A stretch of 64,000 nt of DNA from positions 1 to 64,000 of the forward strand of contig NZ_JAKUDO010000002.1 of NCBI RefSeq assembly GCF_022436485.1, given 5' to 3'. The translations under genes were made by a program, and so were the position numbers. This document shows positions 24,674-33,501 of this stretch, in pieces. Position 1 is the first letter of the stretch. Each line of letters opens with the position of its first letter. Below the pieces are notes generated by a model. That model was not told where the DNA came from, searched no databases, and was given only the letters and a program-made list of their open reading frames with translations. This DNA comes from Agrococcus sp. ARC_14 (GTDB lineage: Bacteria; Actinomycetota; Actinomycetes; Actinomycetales; Microbacteriaceae).

Positions 24674-26068
24674 ATGGAGCGCTTCGACGTCGTCGTGCTC
24701 GGCGCCGGGCCCGGGGGCTACACCGCCGCAGTGCGCGCCGCGCAGCTCGGCAAGCGGGTGGCGATCGTCGAGCCGTCGATGTGGGGCGGCGTGTGCCTCA
24801 ACCTGGGCTGCGTGCCGGCGAAGACGCTGCTGCGGCATGCCGAGATCGCCGACATCATCACGCGGGAGCGCGCTCGATTCGGCTTGCGCGGCGAGATGAC
24901 GGCGGACTACGGCGTCGCCTACGCGCGCAGCCGCGAGGTCGCGGACGGGCGCGTCAAGGGTGTGCACTACCTGATGCGCAAGCATGGGATCGAGGAGATC
25001 CACGGCACCGGTCGGTTCCGAGACGCGCAGACGATCGAGGTCACCGGCGTCGAGGGAGTGCGGAGCACGCTGCGCTTCGGCGACGCGATCATCGCGACGG
25101 GCGCCCGCCCGATGGGGCTGCCCGGCATCGCGCTCTCGGAGCGAGTGATCTCCTACGAGACGCTCATCATGCGTGCGGATGCGCCGACGTCGATCGTGAT
25201 CATCGGCGGCGGTGCGATCGGCGTCGAGTTCGCCAGCCTGCTGGCGGCCTTCGGCACGCAGGTGACGATCGTGGAGGCGATGCCGCGACTGCTGCCGAAC
25301 GAGGACGACGACGTCGCTGCTGCGTTGGAGAAGCAGCTCGCCAAGCGCGGCATCACCGTGCTCACGTCCGCCCGCGTGGCCGGTGTCGATGAGCGCGATG
25401 GAGGCGTTCGTGTCGCGGTTGCACGCGAGGACGGCGAATCGGAGCTCGCGGCTGAACTCGTGCTCGTCGCGATCGGCTTCGCGCCGAACAGCGGTGCGCT
25501 GGGGCTCGAGGCTGCCGGAGTGCGGATCTCCGAGCGCGGCGGCATCGAGATCGATGAGCGGATGCGCACGAGCGCCGGGCACATCTGGGCGATCGGCGAC
25601 GTCACGGGCAAGCTGCAGCTGGCGCACGTGGCTGAAGCCCAAGGCATCGTCGCGGCGGAGTCGATCGCCGGAGTCGAGACCGTCCCGATCGCGGACTACC
25701 GGATGATGCCGCGGGCGGTCTTCGGTCGACCGCAGGTGGCGAGCTTCGGCCTGACCGAGCGCGATGCACGCGCGACCGGTCAGCGGATCGTCGTCTCGAC
25801 ATTCCCCTTCATGGCGAACGCGCGTGCGCACGCCCTCGGCGAGCCCGAGGGCTTCGTCAAGCTGATCGCGGACGAGGAGCACGGGATGCTGCTGGGAGCG
25901 CATCTCATCGGCCCCGACGTCTCGGAGCTGCTGCCGGAGCTCACGCTCGCACAGCAGTACGAGCTCTCAGCGGCGGAGCTCGCCCGCAACGTCCACACGC
26001 ATCCCACGCTGAGCGAAGTCATCCTCGAAGCCGCGCACGGCGTGCACGGATCGCCGATCAACCTCTGA
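24674..26068 (+). CDS. lpdA: Dihydrolipoamide dehydrogenase (E3)
   Basis: A 464-residue FAD/NAD disulfide oxidoreductase that reoxidises dihydrolipoamide of E2. N-terminal FAD motif G-A-G-P-G-G, redox pair Cys41/Cys46 in G-V-C-L-N-L-G-C-V-P, NAD motif G-G-G-A-I-G-V-E at about 178-185, second FAD motif A-I-G-D-V-T at about 307, and the catalytic H-x-x-x-x-E in H-T-H-P-T-L-S-E near the C-terminus. All catalytic residues are intact. ATG 24674 lies 2 bases after the E1 stop, so the three genes form one operon dedicated to this complex. Confidence 0.95.
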   Translation: MERFDVVVLGAGPGGYTAAVRAAQLGKRVAIVEPSMWGGVCLNLGCVPAKTLLRHAEIADIITRERARFGLRGEMTADYGVAYARSREVADGRVKGVHYLMRKHGIEEIHGTGRFRDAQTIEVTGVEGVRSTLRFGDAIIATGARPMGLPGIALSERVISYETLIMRADAPTSIVIIGGGAIGVEFASLLAAFGTQVTIVEAMPRLLPNEDDDVAAALEKQLAKRGITVLTSARVAGVDERDGGVRVAVAREDGESELAAELVLVAIGFAPNSGALGLEAAGVRISERGGIEIDERMRTSAGHIWAIGDVTGKLQLAHVAEAQGIVAAESIAGVETVPIADYRMMPRAVFGRPQVASFGLTERDARATGQRIVVSTFPFMANARAHALGEPEGFVKLIADEEHGMLLGAHLIGPDVSELLPELTLAQQYELSAAELARNVHTHPTLSEVILEAAHGVHGSPINL

Positions 26069-26090
26069 ACGGTTCGAAGCCGCCGAACGC

Positions 26091-26705
26091 TCAGGCGCCC
26101 AGGCTGGCGATCCACTCCGCTGCGTCCGCTGCGGCGGTGATCGAGGTGCCACTCACAAGCCAGGTGGCGCCCGCGGCGATCAGCGTCCGGCCGATCTCGG
26201 GGGTCACGCTGCCGTCCACGCCCACCAGCTCGTGCCCCGCAGTCGACGCCGCTCGCACGACATCGAGCGCATCCGCATCGAAGCCTGATCCGGCATGGCC
26301 GGGACGAACCGACATCACGAGCACCCCGAGAGACGGGTCGAGCCCCGTGAGCTCGGCCCTCGACTCCACGGCGACGACCGCCTGACGGCCGGCCTCGGCG
26401 ACGCGATCGACGGTCGCCCGCCAGCGTGGCGCTCGGCGGTGCACGGCGATGATGTCGCAGCACGCGAGCCAGGCATCGAGTCCGTGCTCAGGGTCGGTCG
26501 TCATGAGATGGGCCTCTCCGACCGCACCGGTCAGATCGAGGACGTGCGACGCCTGCGACGCCGTGAACCCCCCGGCCGGTCCGATGGTGCCATCGGAGAA
26601 GTCCCAGTGCAGGCGATCGATCCCGGCCGCGACCAGCCGTCTCGCCTCCCGATCGAGACCCGCGGGCGCGGTCGACCACAGCGACGCGCCCACGTGCACC
26701 GTCAC
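26091..26705 (-). CDS. Ribulose-phosphate 3-epimerase-like protein
   Basis: A 204-residue TIM barrel of the RPE family, which epimerises ketopentose or ketohexose phosphates. The four metal ligands can be placed: His33 and Asp35 in H-W-D-F-S-D-G (canonical H-x-D-V-M-D-G), His66 in E-A-H-L-M, and Asp in G-V-D-G-S near residue 165. S-V-R-P-G-H-A-G replaces the usual V-N-P-G-F-G-G. The GTG start overlaps the TGA of the SorC-type gene (GTGA), a strong coupling signal. It is divergent enough from housekeeping Rpe to suggest an alternative such as allulose-6-phosphate or apiose-type sugar phosphates; specificity is open. Confidence 0.75.
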   Translation of the reverse strand: MTVHVGASLWSTAPAGLDREARRLVAAGIDRLHWDFSDGTIGPAGGFTASQASHVLDLTGAVGEAHLMTTDPEHGLDAWLACCDIIAVHRRAPRWRATVDRVAEAGRQAVVAVESRAELTGLDPSLGVLVMSVRPGHAGSGFDADALDVVRAASTAGHELVGVDGSVTPEIGRTLIAAGATWLVSGTSITAAADAAEWIASLGA

Positions 26706-27658
26706 CGCCGAGGCCCAGCGAGCACCGCGTCGGCAAGCGTCTCGTCGACGACGACCTCGGTGATCCAACCGCCCGCCGTCAGAGCAGTGAGGGCCAGCGC
26801 CTTTCGCGCATCCATCGCCACACCAAGCACACGGGGGACGGCCTTGATCTGCTCGGCAGAGATCGAGATGCAGCGCTCTGAGAAGTCGGGTGCCAGCTCC
26901 TGCCCGTCGCTGTCGACGAGCGTCGTCCCGACCTCGGCGACGACACCGCGCTCGAGCAGCGACTCGCGCAGGCTCGGCTCGATCGAATCGAACAGCTGTG
27001 ACATCGGTGGACTCCAGCTGCCGACGGCCATCACCGCCGTCGTGACCGCATCGAAGCGCTCCAGGACTCGGTGGATCGCCGGCTGTCGACGGAACAGAGC
27101 GGCCGTCTCCGCGTCCTCGGTCAGCAGCGGCGCGAAGATCGGCAGCACCTCGCCTCCGGCGCTGAGGCTCATCGCTCTCACGATCTCGACCGGCGAGAGG
27201 TGGCGCGTCATCTCCGTCGCGCCGGTGAGCTGCACGACAGAGACCTGTGGCAGGGGGCCGAGCTCCTGGGCCGTCGCGCTCAGCGTGCGCCCCCAGCCCA
27301 TGCCGAGGACCTCACCGTGGGTGAGCGTCTCGGAGAGCAGCGAGGCCGCCGCGCGACCGACGGTGTGGCGCACCTCGTCATCGTCGCCGTGTGCGGCGAC
27401 CACCACGGCACGCTCGATGCCGAGGCGCTCGCGCAGCGCTGCTGAGCGCTCCTCGTCGATGAACCCGGAGTCGTCGATCGCGATGGAGACGATGCCGGAT
27501 GCGCGGGCATGCTCGAGCAGTCGCGCCACCTTGAAGCGGGAGATGCCGAGATCCTTGGCGATCTCGATCTTGCTGCGATCGGCGACGTAGAAGGCCCGGG
27601 CCGCTCGCACGGCCAGGCCGCGGTCGAGTCCGTCGTCAGCGTTGCTGCTGGGGCTCAT
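26702..27658 (-). CDS. SorC/DeoR-type sugar-binding transcriptional regulator 2
   Basis: A 318-residue regulator, paralogous to the one at 19867-20823 and of identical length. Helix-turn-helix I-E-I-A-K-D-L-G-I-S-R-F-K-V-A-R-L-L near residue 35, then the SorC ligand domain with G-M-G-W-G and S-V-V-Q-L-T-G-A. ATG 27658 is used because GTGAGGAG precedes it; longer in-frame starts have no ribosome site. It is coupled to the epimerase downstream and diverges from the second sugar ABC operon (27779-33494), which it probably controls. Confidence 0.87.
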   Translation of the reverse strand: MSPSSNADDGLDRGLAVRAARAFYVADRSKIEIAKDLGISRFKVARLLEHARASGIVSIAIDDSGFIDEERSAALRERLGIERAVVVAAHGDDDEVRHTVGRAAASLLSETLTHGEVLGMGWGRTLSATAQELGPLPQVSVVQLTGATEMTRHLSPVEIVRAMSLSAGGEVLPIFAPLLTEDAETAALFRRQPAIHRVLERFDAVTTAVMAVGSWSPPMSQLFDSIEPSLRESLLERGVVAEVGTTLVDSDGQELAPDFSERCISISAEQIKAVPRVLGVAMDARKALALTALTAGGWITEVVVDETLADAVLAGPRR

Positions 27659-27694
27659 GCCGCTCCTCACGATCGACGCTTGCGCGTTGTCACG

Positions 27695-27748
27695 GATGAG
27701 CATAGTGTCTCTCGATAACAGATGAGCGAGCAACGCGCTCAGATGAGC
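27695..27748. promoter_or_regulatory. Three GATGAGC repeats in the SorC-2/permease divergent promoter
   Basis: GATGAGC occurs at 27695, 27721 and 27742 in the same orientation, spaced 26 and 21 bases. The last two are preceded by CA, and the last is part of the perfect inverted repeat GCTCA-GA-TGAGC (27737-27748), identical to 19865-19876. The whole 120-bp gap carries promoters for both directions. Candidate binding sites for SorC-type regulators; binding is inferred. Confidence 0.5.
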
Positions 27749-27778
27749 ACCAGCGAAGCACACTGCAAGGAGGCAGCG

Positions 27779-28792
27779 ATGAAGCGGCGGATCCCCAACG
27801 AGATCGGCATCGCGGTCGTCATCGTGCTCGTGGTCGGAGTGCTCGCACTGCTCTCACCGAACTTCGCGACCATCTCGAACATGCAGGTCCTGCTGCTGAA
27901 CGGCGCTGTCATCGCGTTCCTCGCGCTCGGGCAGACCTTCGTGCTGCTCACCGGAGGCATCGACCTCTCGACCGGGTCGAACATCGCGCTCACCGGCATG
28001 GTGGCGGCGCTCCTGATGCAGAGCGGACTGCCCTGGTGGACGGCTGCATTGCTCGCGATCGCCCTGGGCCTGCTGGTCGGGGCCTGGAACGGGTTCGCCG
28101 TCCACTACCTGGGCCTGCCCCCATTCATCGTGACGTTCGCGACCTTCGGCGCCGCAGCGTCCGTGCCGCTGATCCTCACCGGCGCAAGCTCCGTCAACGT
28201 CGCCGATCAGATGTTCGCGATCATCGGGCGCGGCGGGATCTTCGGCATCCCGATGCCCATCCTGCTCGTGGCTGTCGCCGCGGCGATCTTCGCCGTCGTG
28301 CTCACGCTGACGCCGACTGGCGTGCACATCTACGCGATCGGCGGCAACAAGGAGACCAGCCGTCTCGCCGGCGTGCGGACGGGCAGGGTCGTGATGTTCG
28401 CCTACGCGATGAGCGGGCTGTGCGCGGCGATGGGCGGGCTCATCGTCACGAGCAGGCTCATGGTCGGCTACCCCAGCGCGGGTTCGGGCAACGAGCTGTT
28501 CTATTCCATCGCCGCTGCCGTGGTCGGGGGCGTGAGCCTGTTCGGCGGCATCGGTTCGATCGGCGGGGCGCTCCTCGGCGCGCTCCTCATCGCCACCGTC
28601 TCGAACGGCATGAACGTCGTCGGCGTCGAGAGCTACTGGCAGCCCCTCGTGATCGGCGCGATCATCCTCATCGGCGTCATCCTCGACACCCATCGCCGCT
28701 CGATCTCGCTCACCACCTTGCTCGACCGCTTCCGGGGCCGTGGAGGACCCCAGCAGCCGCGCAGCGCCGAGGTCACGTCCGGCGCTGCTTGA
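27779..28792 (+). CDS. Sugar ABC transporter permease (RbsC type), second system
   Basis: A 337-residue permease with eight to ten membrane segments; landmark L-A-L-G-Q-T-F-V-L-L-T-G-G-I-D-L-S-T-G at about residue 46 and A-I-G-G-N-K-E-T-S-R-L-A-G-V at about 184. ATG 27779 has AAGGAGG 7 bases upstream. It opens an operon of permease, binding protein, dual ATPase, SIS isomerase and FGGY kinase. The gene order (permease first) differs from the first sugar system. Confidence 0.92.
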   Translation: MKRRIPNEIGIAVVIVLVVGVLALLSPNFATISNMQVLLLNGAVIAFLALGQTFVLLTGGIDLSTGSNIALTGMVAALLMQSGLPWWTAALLAIALGLLVGAWNGFAVHYLGLPPFIVTFATFGAAASVPLILTGASSVNVADQMFAIIGRGGIFGIPMPILLVAVAAAIFAVVLTLTPTGVHIYAIGGNKETSRLAGVRTGRVVMFAYAMSGLCAAMGGLIVTSRLMVGYPSAGSGNELFYSIAAAVVGGVSLFGGIGSIGGALLGALLIATVSNGMNVVGVESYWQPLVIGAIILIGVILDTHRRSISLTTLLDRFRGRGGPQQPRSAEVTSGAA

Positions 28793-28827
28793 ACCAATCC
28801 ATCCACGCGTCAACGAAGGAGAATCCC

Positions 28828-29820
28828 ATGCGACGCAACACCCTTATCGCGACCGCGGGCGCAGCAGCGGTGCTGCTGCTCGCAGGCTGCGGTGCGATCG
28901 ACACAGGAACGAACACGAGCGCCGACCCAGAAGAGGCGACGCTTCCGGAATCCTGCAGCGAGGAGCAGCCGTTCATCGGCGTCGCGCTGCCCAATCTGAC
29001 CAATCCGTACTACGTGGCGATGCAGCGAGGCTTCGAGGAGGCCGGCGCTGATGCCGGTTTCGAGGTGCAGGTGCAGATCGCGAACGATGACGACGCGCAG
29101 CAGCTCGCCCAGGTGCAGGCATTGCTCGAGCAGCAGCCATGCGCGCTCGCGCTGAACGGCGTCAAGTCGGAGCCTGCTGCGGCGATCGTCGCGGCGGCCA
29201 ACCAGGCGGGCGTTCCGGTGTTCACCGTCAACGTCGGTGTGGACCCCGAGTCGCTCGAGGCGCAGGGGGCGAGCATCATGCAGTACCTCGGTGCTGACAA
29301 CTACGCGGGCGGCCAGCAGATGGCGGAGCTGGTGCTGGCCGACCTCGGCGCTGACGCAGAGCTGAACATCGGGTTCGTCACCGAGCCCGACGAGACGCCG
29401 ACGGTGACGCGTGACCAGGGCTTCGAGGACACGATCACCGCGGGAAACCCGAACGCCCAGATCGTCGCGAGCGTGGATGGCAACGTGCAACCCGACGCCT
29501 CGCTGCAGGCGACGAGCGAGCTGCTCTCTGGCAACCCTGACATCAACGTGATCTTCGCCAGCACCGGGCCCGCCACGTATGGCGCGCTGCAGGCGCTTGG
29601 GGACCGCACCGATGTCGCGGTCTACGGCTTCTGCGCCTCCGAGCTCACGATCGAGGCTCCGTACGCGGGTTGCGTCGCTCAAGAGCCGGAGTCGTACGGG
29701 CGCCAGGTGATCGAGCAGATCGCCGGGTTCATCGCGGGCGAGACCCCGGAGGCCGAGATCCTGCTGCCGCTCAAGGTCTTCGGCGAGGGCGAGACTCCCG
29801 CACCGGGCGAGGTGGGCTGA
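28828..29820 (+). CDS. Sugar ABC transporter binding lipoprotein (RbsB type), second system
   Basis: A 330-residue binding protein with lipobox L-L-A-G-C and Cys21. The mature part shows I-G-V-A-L-P-N-L-T-N-P-Y-Y, typical of ribose/xylose/inositol-type family 4 proteins, and a hinge around F-T-V-N-V-G-V. AGGAG lies before the ATG. Two further Cys pairs (C-S-E-E and Q-P-C, then F-C-A-S and G-C-V-A) may form disulfides. It is unlike the first system's binding protein in detail, so the two importers probably take different sugars. Confidence 0.92.
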   Translation: MRRNTLIATAGAAAVLLLAGCGAIDTGTNTSADPEEATLPESCSEEQPFIGVALPNLTNPYYVAMQRGFEEAGADAGFEVQVQIANDDDAQQLAQVQALLEQQPCALALNGVKSEPAAAIVAAANQAGVPVFTVNVGVDPESLEAQGASIMQYLGADNYAGGQQMAELVLADLGADAELNIGFVTEPDETPTVTRDQGFEDTITAGNPNAQIVASVDGNVQPDASLQATSELLSGNPDINVIFASTGPATYGALQALGDRTDVAVYGFCASELTIEAPYAGCVAQEPESYGRQVIEQIAGFIAGETPEAEILLPLKVFGEGETPAPGEVG

Positions 29821-29821
29821 G

Positions 29822-31342
29822 ATGACGACGGTGGCCGAGACTGCTGAGCGGGGCCTGATCATCGACCGCGTGAGCAAGAGCTACGCGGGCACGTCAGTGC
29901 TGCGAGACGTCTCGGTCACCGTCCGTCCCGGTGAGATCGTCGGGCTCGTCGGACACAACGGCGCCGGAAAGTCGACGCTGCTGAAGGCGATCTCCGGTGC
30001 GGTCGCACCGGAGATCGGCACGGTGACCGTCGACGGTGACGCGTTCCGGCTCGGCGACCCGACGGCAGCGATCCACGCGGGCATCGCGACCGTCTACCAG
30101 GAGCTCTCGCTCGTGCCGAACCTCACGGTGACGCAGAGCGCGTTCCTCGGACGCGAGCGCAGCGCGGCGGGGATGCTGCGCCGAGATGAGATGCGTGCCC
30201 AGACCCAGGCGCTGCTCGCCGAGTTCGGTCTGAAGATCGATCCGGACGCCCGCATCGGCGCGATCCCCGTCGCGACCCGTCAGCTGCTCGAGGTGGCGAT
30301 CGCGACCCACCGCAAGGCGCGCTATCTGCTGCTCGACGAGCCGACGACCTCGCTCGAAGGCGAGCAGGTCGATCGCTTCCTGGAGACCGTGCGGGCCCTT
30401 GCGCAGCAGGGGCTGGGCATCGTGCTCGTCGATCACAAGCTCGAGGAGCTCTATGCGGTCTGCTCACGCATCATCGCCCTGGTGGACGGCGAAGTCCGGA
30501 TCGACGGACTGGTCGACCAGGTGAGCCGCGGCGACATCGTGCATGCGATCGCAGGCGAGGATGCGGGTGATCCTGAGACGCCGCCGACGGCGTCGAAGGA
30601 CGCGAAGCCGGACGCACGGGTCACGTTCGAAGCGCGCGCACTCTCGACAGCACACCTCCGAGATGTCACGGTGCGAGCGCGCGCCGGTCGCGTGCTGGGG
30701 ATCTATGGCCTTGTCGGCGCTGGTCGCACGGAGCTGCTCCGCGCGGTCGTGGGACTCGATGCCCTCACGGGCGGGGAGATGCGGGTCGACGGGAAGCCGT
30801 TCACGCCGCGCAGTCCACGCGACGCGATGCGCCGGGGCATCGCGTATGTGACGGAGGAGCGCAAGCAGGACGGCATCGTGCCGCAGCTCGACTCGACGCT
30901 GAACCTGATGCTGCCCGTGCTGCAGCAGGAGAGCGTCGGCCCGTTCCTGCGCCATCGCAGGCTCGAGTCGCGCGCAGTGGAGCTGATGGACTCGTTGCGA
31001 GTGCGCGGCAACCGAAAGGCGCCGATCGAGCGACTCTCTGGAGGCAATCAGCAGAAGGTCGTGCTGGCACGCGCGCTTGCCCAACGCCCTCGGATCCTGC
31101 TGCTCGACGAACCCACGAAGGGCGTCGACCTGGGCGTGAAGAGCGAGATACACCGGCTGGTGCGTCGCCTTGCGCATGACGAGGACATCACCATCATCGT
31201 CGTCTCCAGCGAGGAGGACGAGATCGCCGAGATCGCTGACGACGTCATCGTCATGCACGGCGGTCGAACTGACGGTCAGCTGGTGCCGTTGTCCGAGCGA
31301 ACACCTCAGGCGCTGCGCCGCATCGCATGGGACGCCGCCTGA
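29822..31342 (+). CDS. Sugar ABC transporter ATPase with two nucleotide-binding domains (RbsA type)
   Basis: A 506-residue fused ATPase. The first domain has Walker A G-H-N-G-A-G-K-S at about 43 and Walker B L-L-L-D-E-P-T-T; its signature is the weak I-P-V-A-T-R-Q form. The second has G-A-G-R-T-E in place of Walker A, a normal feature of RbsA proteins, with a good signature L-S-G-G-N-Q-Q-K and L-L-L-D-E-P-T-K. ATG 29822 starts one base after the binding-protein stop. It pairs with the permease at 27779. Confidence 0.93.
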   Translation: MTTVAETAERGLIIDRVSKSYAGTSVLRDVSVTVRPGEIVGLVGHNGAGKSTLLKAISGAVAPEIGTVTVDGDAFRLGDPTAAIHAGIATVYQELSLVPNLTVTQSAFLGRERSAAGMLRRDEMRAQTQALLAEFGLKIDPDARIGAIPVATRQLLEVAIATHRKARYLLLDEPTTSLEGEQVDRFLETVRALAQQGLGIVLVDHKLEELYAVCSRIIALVDGEVRIDGLVDQVSRGDIVHAIAGEDAGDPETPPTASKDAKPDARVTFEARALSTAHLRDVTVRARAGRVLGIYGLVGAGRTELLRAVVGLDALTGGEMRVDGKPFTPRSPRDAMRRGIAYVTEERKQDGIVPQLDSTLNLMLPVLQQESVGPFLRHRRLESRAVELMDSLRVRGNRKAPIERLSGGNQQKVVLARALAQRPRILLLDEPTKGVDLGVKSEIHRLVRRLAHDEDITIIVVSSEEDEIAEIADDVIVMHGGRTDGQLVPLSERTPQALRRIAWDAA

Positions 31343-31389
31343 GCGCCCGAATGCCCACCACGTCCCACCTGTCATCCACGAGGAGAACC

Positions 31390-32013
31390 ATGGATCACCG
31401 CTCGCGCGTGCTCGACGCGGCTCGCCAGACCATCCTCGCTGAGGCCTCCGCCGTCGCAGCCGTCGCCGATCAGCTCGACGACAGCTTCCTCGACGTGCTC
31501 GACCAGCTGCTGGCATGCACCGGCAAGGTCTTCATCACAGGCTCGGGCACCTCGGGCACGATCGCCCGCCGCATGGCGCATCTCTTCAGCGTCTGCGGCA
31601 CGCCCGCTGCCTTCCTCCACCCCATGGACGCCCTGCACGGCACGATGGGGGTGCTCGCCGAGAGCGACATCCTCCTCACCATCTCGAAGGGCGGCGAGTC
31701 CGCCGAGCTCAACGACCTGATCGGGCTGGCTCGTCGACGAGGCGTGGGCATCATCGCCATCACCTCCGACCCGTCGTCGTCCATGGCGCGGCTGGCGGAC
31801 ACCGTGGTCACGCTGCACAATCGTGAGGGGGCCGACCCCGGCAACGTCATCGCGATGGGCTCCACACTGGTGACAGCAGTGTGGGGGGATGCGCTCGCGA
31901 TCCTGCTCATGCGGCAGCGCGGCTACACCTGGCAGCAGATGCTCGAGACACATCCCGGCGGCGCCGTAGGAAAGCAGCGGCACGAGCCGGAGGCGTTCGA
32001 GCCGATTCAGTAG
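31390..32013 (+). CDS. SIS-domain sugar-phosphate isomerase, KdsD/KpsF-like
   Basis: A 207-residue single SIS domain without the CBS pair of full-length KdsD. T-G-S-G-T-S-G-T-I-A at about 50 and I-S-K-G-G-E-S-A-E-L at about 100 form the phosphosugar site; H-P-G-G-A-V-G near the end is the KdsD/GutQ-type signature. Family members interconvert arabinose 5-phosphate and ribulose 5-phosphate, or 6-phospho-3-hexulose and fructose 6-phosphate. ATG 31390 follows AGGAG. Together with the RPE-like epimerase and the two kinases it would complete phosphorylation, isomerisation and epimerisation of an unusual sugar. Confidence 0.82.
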   Translation: MDHRSRVLDAARQTILAEASAVAAVADQLDDSFLDVLDQLLACTGKVFITGSGTSGTIARRMAHLFSVCGTPAAFLHPMDALHGTMGVLAESDILLTISKGGESAELNDLIGLARRRGVGIIAITSDPSSSMARLADTVVTLHNREGADPGNVIAMGSTLVTAVWGDALAILLMRQRGYTWQQMLETHPGGAVGKQRHEPEAFEPIQ

Positions 32014-32021
32014 GAGGCACC

Positions 32022-33494
32022 ATGCCGATCGTGGCCGGCGTCGATGTCTCGACGCAGTCGAGCACGGTTGAGCTGCGTGATGCCGACACCGGCGCGCTGC
32101 TCGGGAGCGGGCGCGCCGCGCATCCGCGCACGTTTCCACCCATCAGCGAGCAGGACCCGCTCACATGGTGGGCGGCGGTCAAGGAAGCGCTCGCGGCGGG
32201 GATCGCTCAGGCTGGCGTGGCGAGCGCCGACATCCGAGCGCTCAGCGTCGGTGCGCAATGCCATGGGCTCGTCATGCTCGACGACGTCGGGCGGCCGCTG
32301 CGACCCGCGAAGCTCTGGAACGACACCACCAGCGCGCCGCAGGCGGAGCGCATGGTCGCCGAGCTGGGGGCAGAGGGCTGGGTGCACGCGGTCGGGAGCG
32401 TTCCGCCATCCGCGTTCACGATCACGAAGCTCGCCTGGATCGCGGAGCACGAGCCGCACCGCCTCGACGCCGTGCGGCGCATCCTCCTGCCGCATGACTA
32501 CATCACCTGGCGCATGACCGGCCGGGCGGCCACCGACCGCTCGGATGCGTCCGGCACCGGTTACTACGCTGCCCACGAGGGGCGGTGGCGCATCGACCTG
32601 CTCGAGCGGTTCGTTCGCGAAGACCTCGACTGGGCCCCGTTGCTTCCTACGGTCGTCGGGCCAGACGAGCCGGCAGGTGAGGTGCTCCCTGCTGTGGCCG
32701 AGGAGCTTGGCCTCCTGCCCGGCGTCGTCGTCGCCGCGGGCGGTGGCGATCAGCACGTGGGTGCGGTGGGCCTGGGCATGCGCACGGGCGATGTCACGTT
32801 CAGCATCGGCACGTCCGGTGTCGTGCTCGCCTCGTCGGAGCAGCCGGTGCTCGACCCCACCGGCATCATCGACGGTGTCGCGAACGCCACCGGTGGCTAC
32901 CTGCCGCTGGCCTGCACGCTGAACGCGACGAAGGTGACGGATTGGGCGGCTGCGATGCTGGGCGTCGACGTCGGCGAGCTCGGCGCGATGGCGCTCGCGG
33001 CCGACCAGCCCGATCGGCCGGTCTTCGCCACGTTCCTCGACGGCGAGCGCACACCGAACCGGCCCGATGCGGTCGGTGTGATCGCCGGGCTCACCACGAA
33101 GACATCCCGTGAGGACGTGGCGCGCGCGGCCTTCGAGGGGGTGCTGCTCGGCATGTGCGGCGGGCTCGAACGGCTGCGCGACGTCGGAGCGGAGACGGAT
33201 GGCGCGCTCATCGCGACCGGTGGCGGCGCGCGCTCGACCGCGTATCTGCAGCTCCTGGCAGATCTGCTGGGTCGCGAGGTGGCCGTGCGCGATGCGCCAG
33301 AGGCGACCGCGCGCGGTGCCGCCCTGCAGGCCATCGCGGTGCTGGGCGGCACCTCGGTGCAGACGGTGTCGGATGCGCTGCGTCCGGCCACGACCTCGTC
33401 GGTGACGCCGCGACGCCGCGTCGAAGGGGGGCTGCAGGAGCGCTATCGCGCGACTGCGGGCTGGACGGGTGCTGATCGGGGCCGGGAGGCCTGA
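32022..33494 (+). CDS. FGGY family carbohydrate kinase, xylulokinase type, second copy
   Basis: A 490-residue kinase. G-V-D-V-S-T-Q-S-S at the N-terminus, G-A-Q-C-H-G at about 76 (canonical G-Q-M/Q-H-G), W-N-D-T-T at about 100, catalytic Asp in G-G-G-D-Q at about 238, and A-T-G-G-G-A-R in the adenosine site. Closest in appearance to XylB. ATG 32022 follows TAGGAGG, which overlaps the SIS-gene stop. Last gene of the second sugar operon; the TetR-type gene ends 7 bases further on the other strand. Confidence 0.9.
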   Translation: MPIVAGVDVSTQSSTVELRDADTGALLGSGRAAHPRTFPPISEQDPLTWWAAVKEALAAGIAQAGVASADIRALSVGAQCHGLVMLDDVGRPLRPAKLWNDTTSAPQAERMVAELGAEGWVHAVGSVPPSAFTITKLAWIAEHEPHRLDAVRRILLPHDYITWRMTGRAATDRSDASGTGYYAAHEGRWRIDLLERFVREDLDWAPLLPTVVGPDEPAGEVLPAVAEELGLLPGVVVAAGGGDQHVGAVGLGMRTGDVTFSIGTSGVVLASSEQPVLDPTGIIDGVANATGGYLPLACTLNATKVTDWAAAMLGVDVGELGAMALAADQPDRPVFATFLDGERTPNRPDAVGVIAGLTTKTSREDVARAAFEGVLLGMCGGLERLRDVGAETDGALIATGGGARSTAYLQLLADLLGREVAVRDAPEATARGAALQAIAVLGGTSVQTVSDALRPATTSSVTPRRRVEGGLQERYRATAGWTGADRGREA

Positions 33495-33501
33495 TTTCCG
33501 C

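Noticed and set aside
26069..26090. Possible terminator between the E3 gene and the epimerase gene
   Set aside because: Only a 5-bp GTTCG/CGAAC stem is present, too weak to call.
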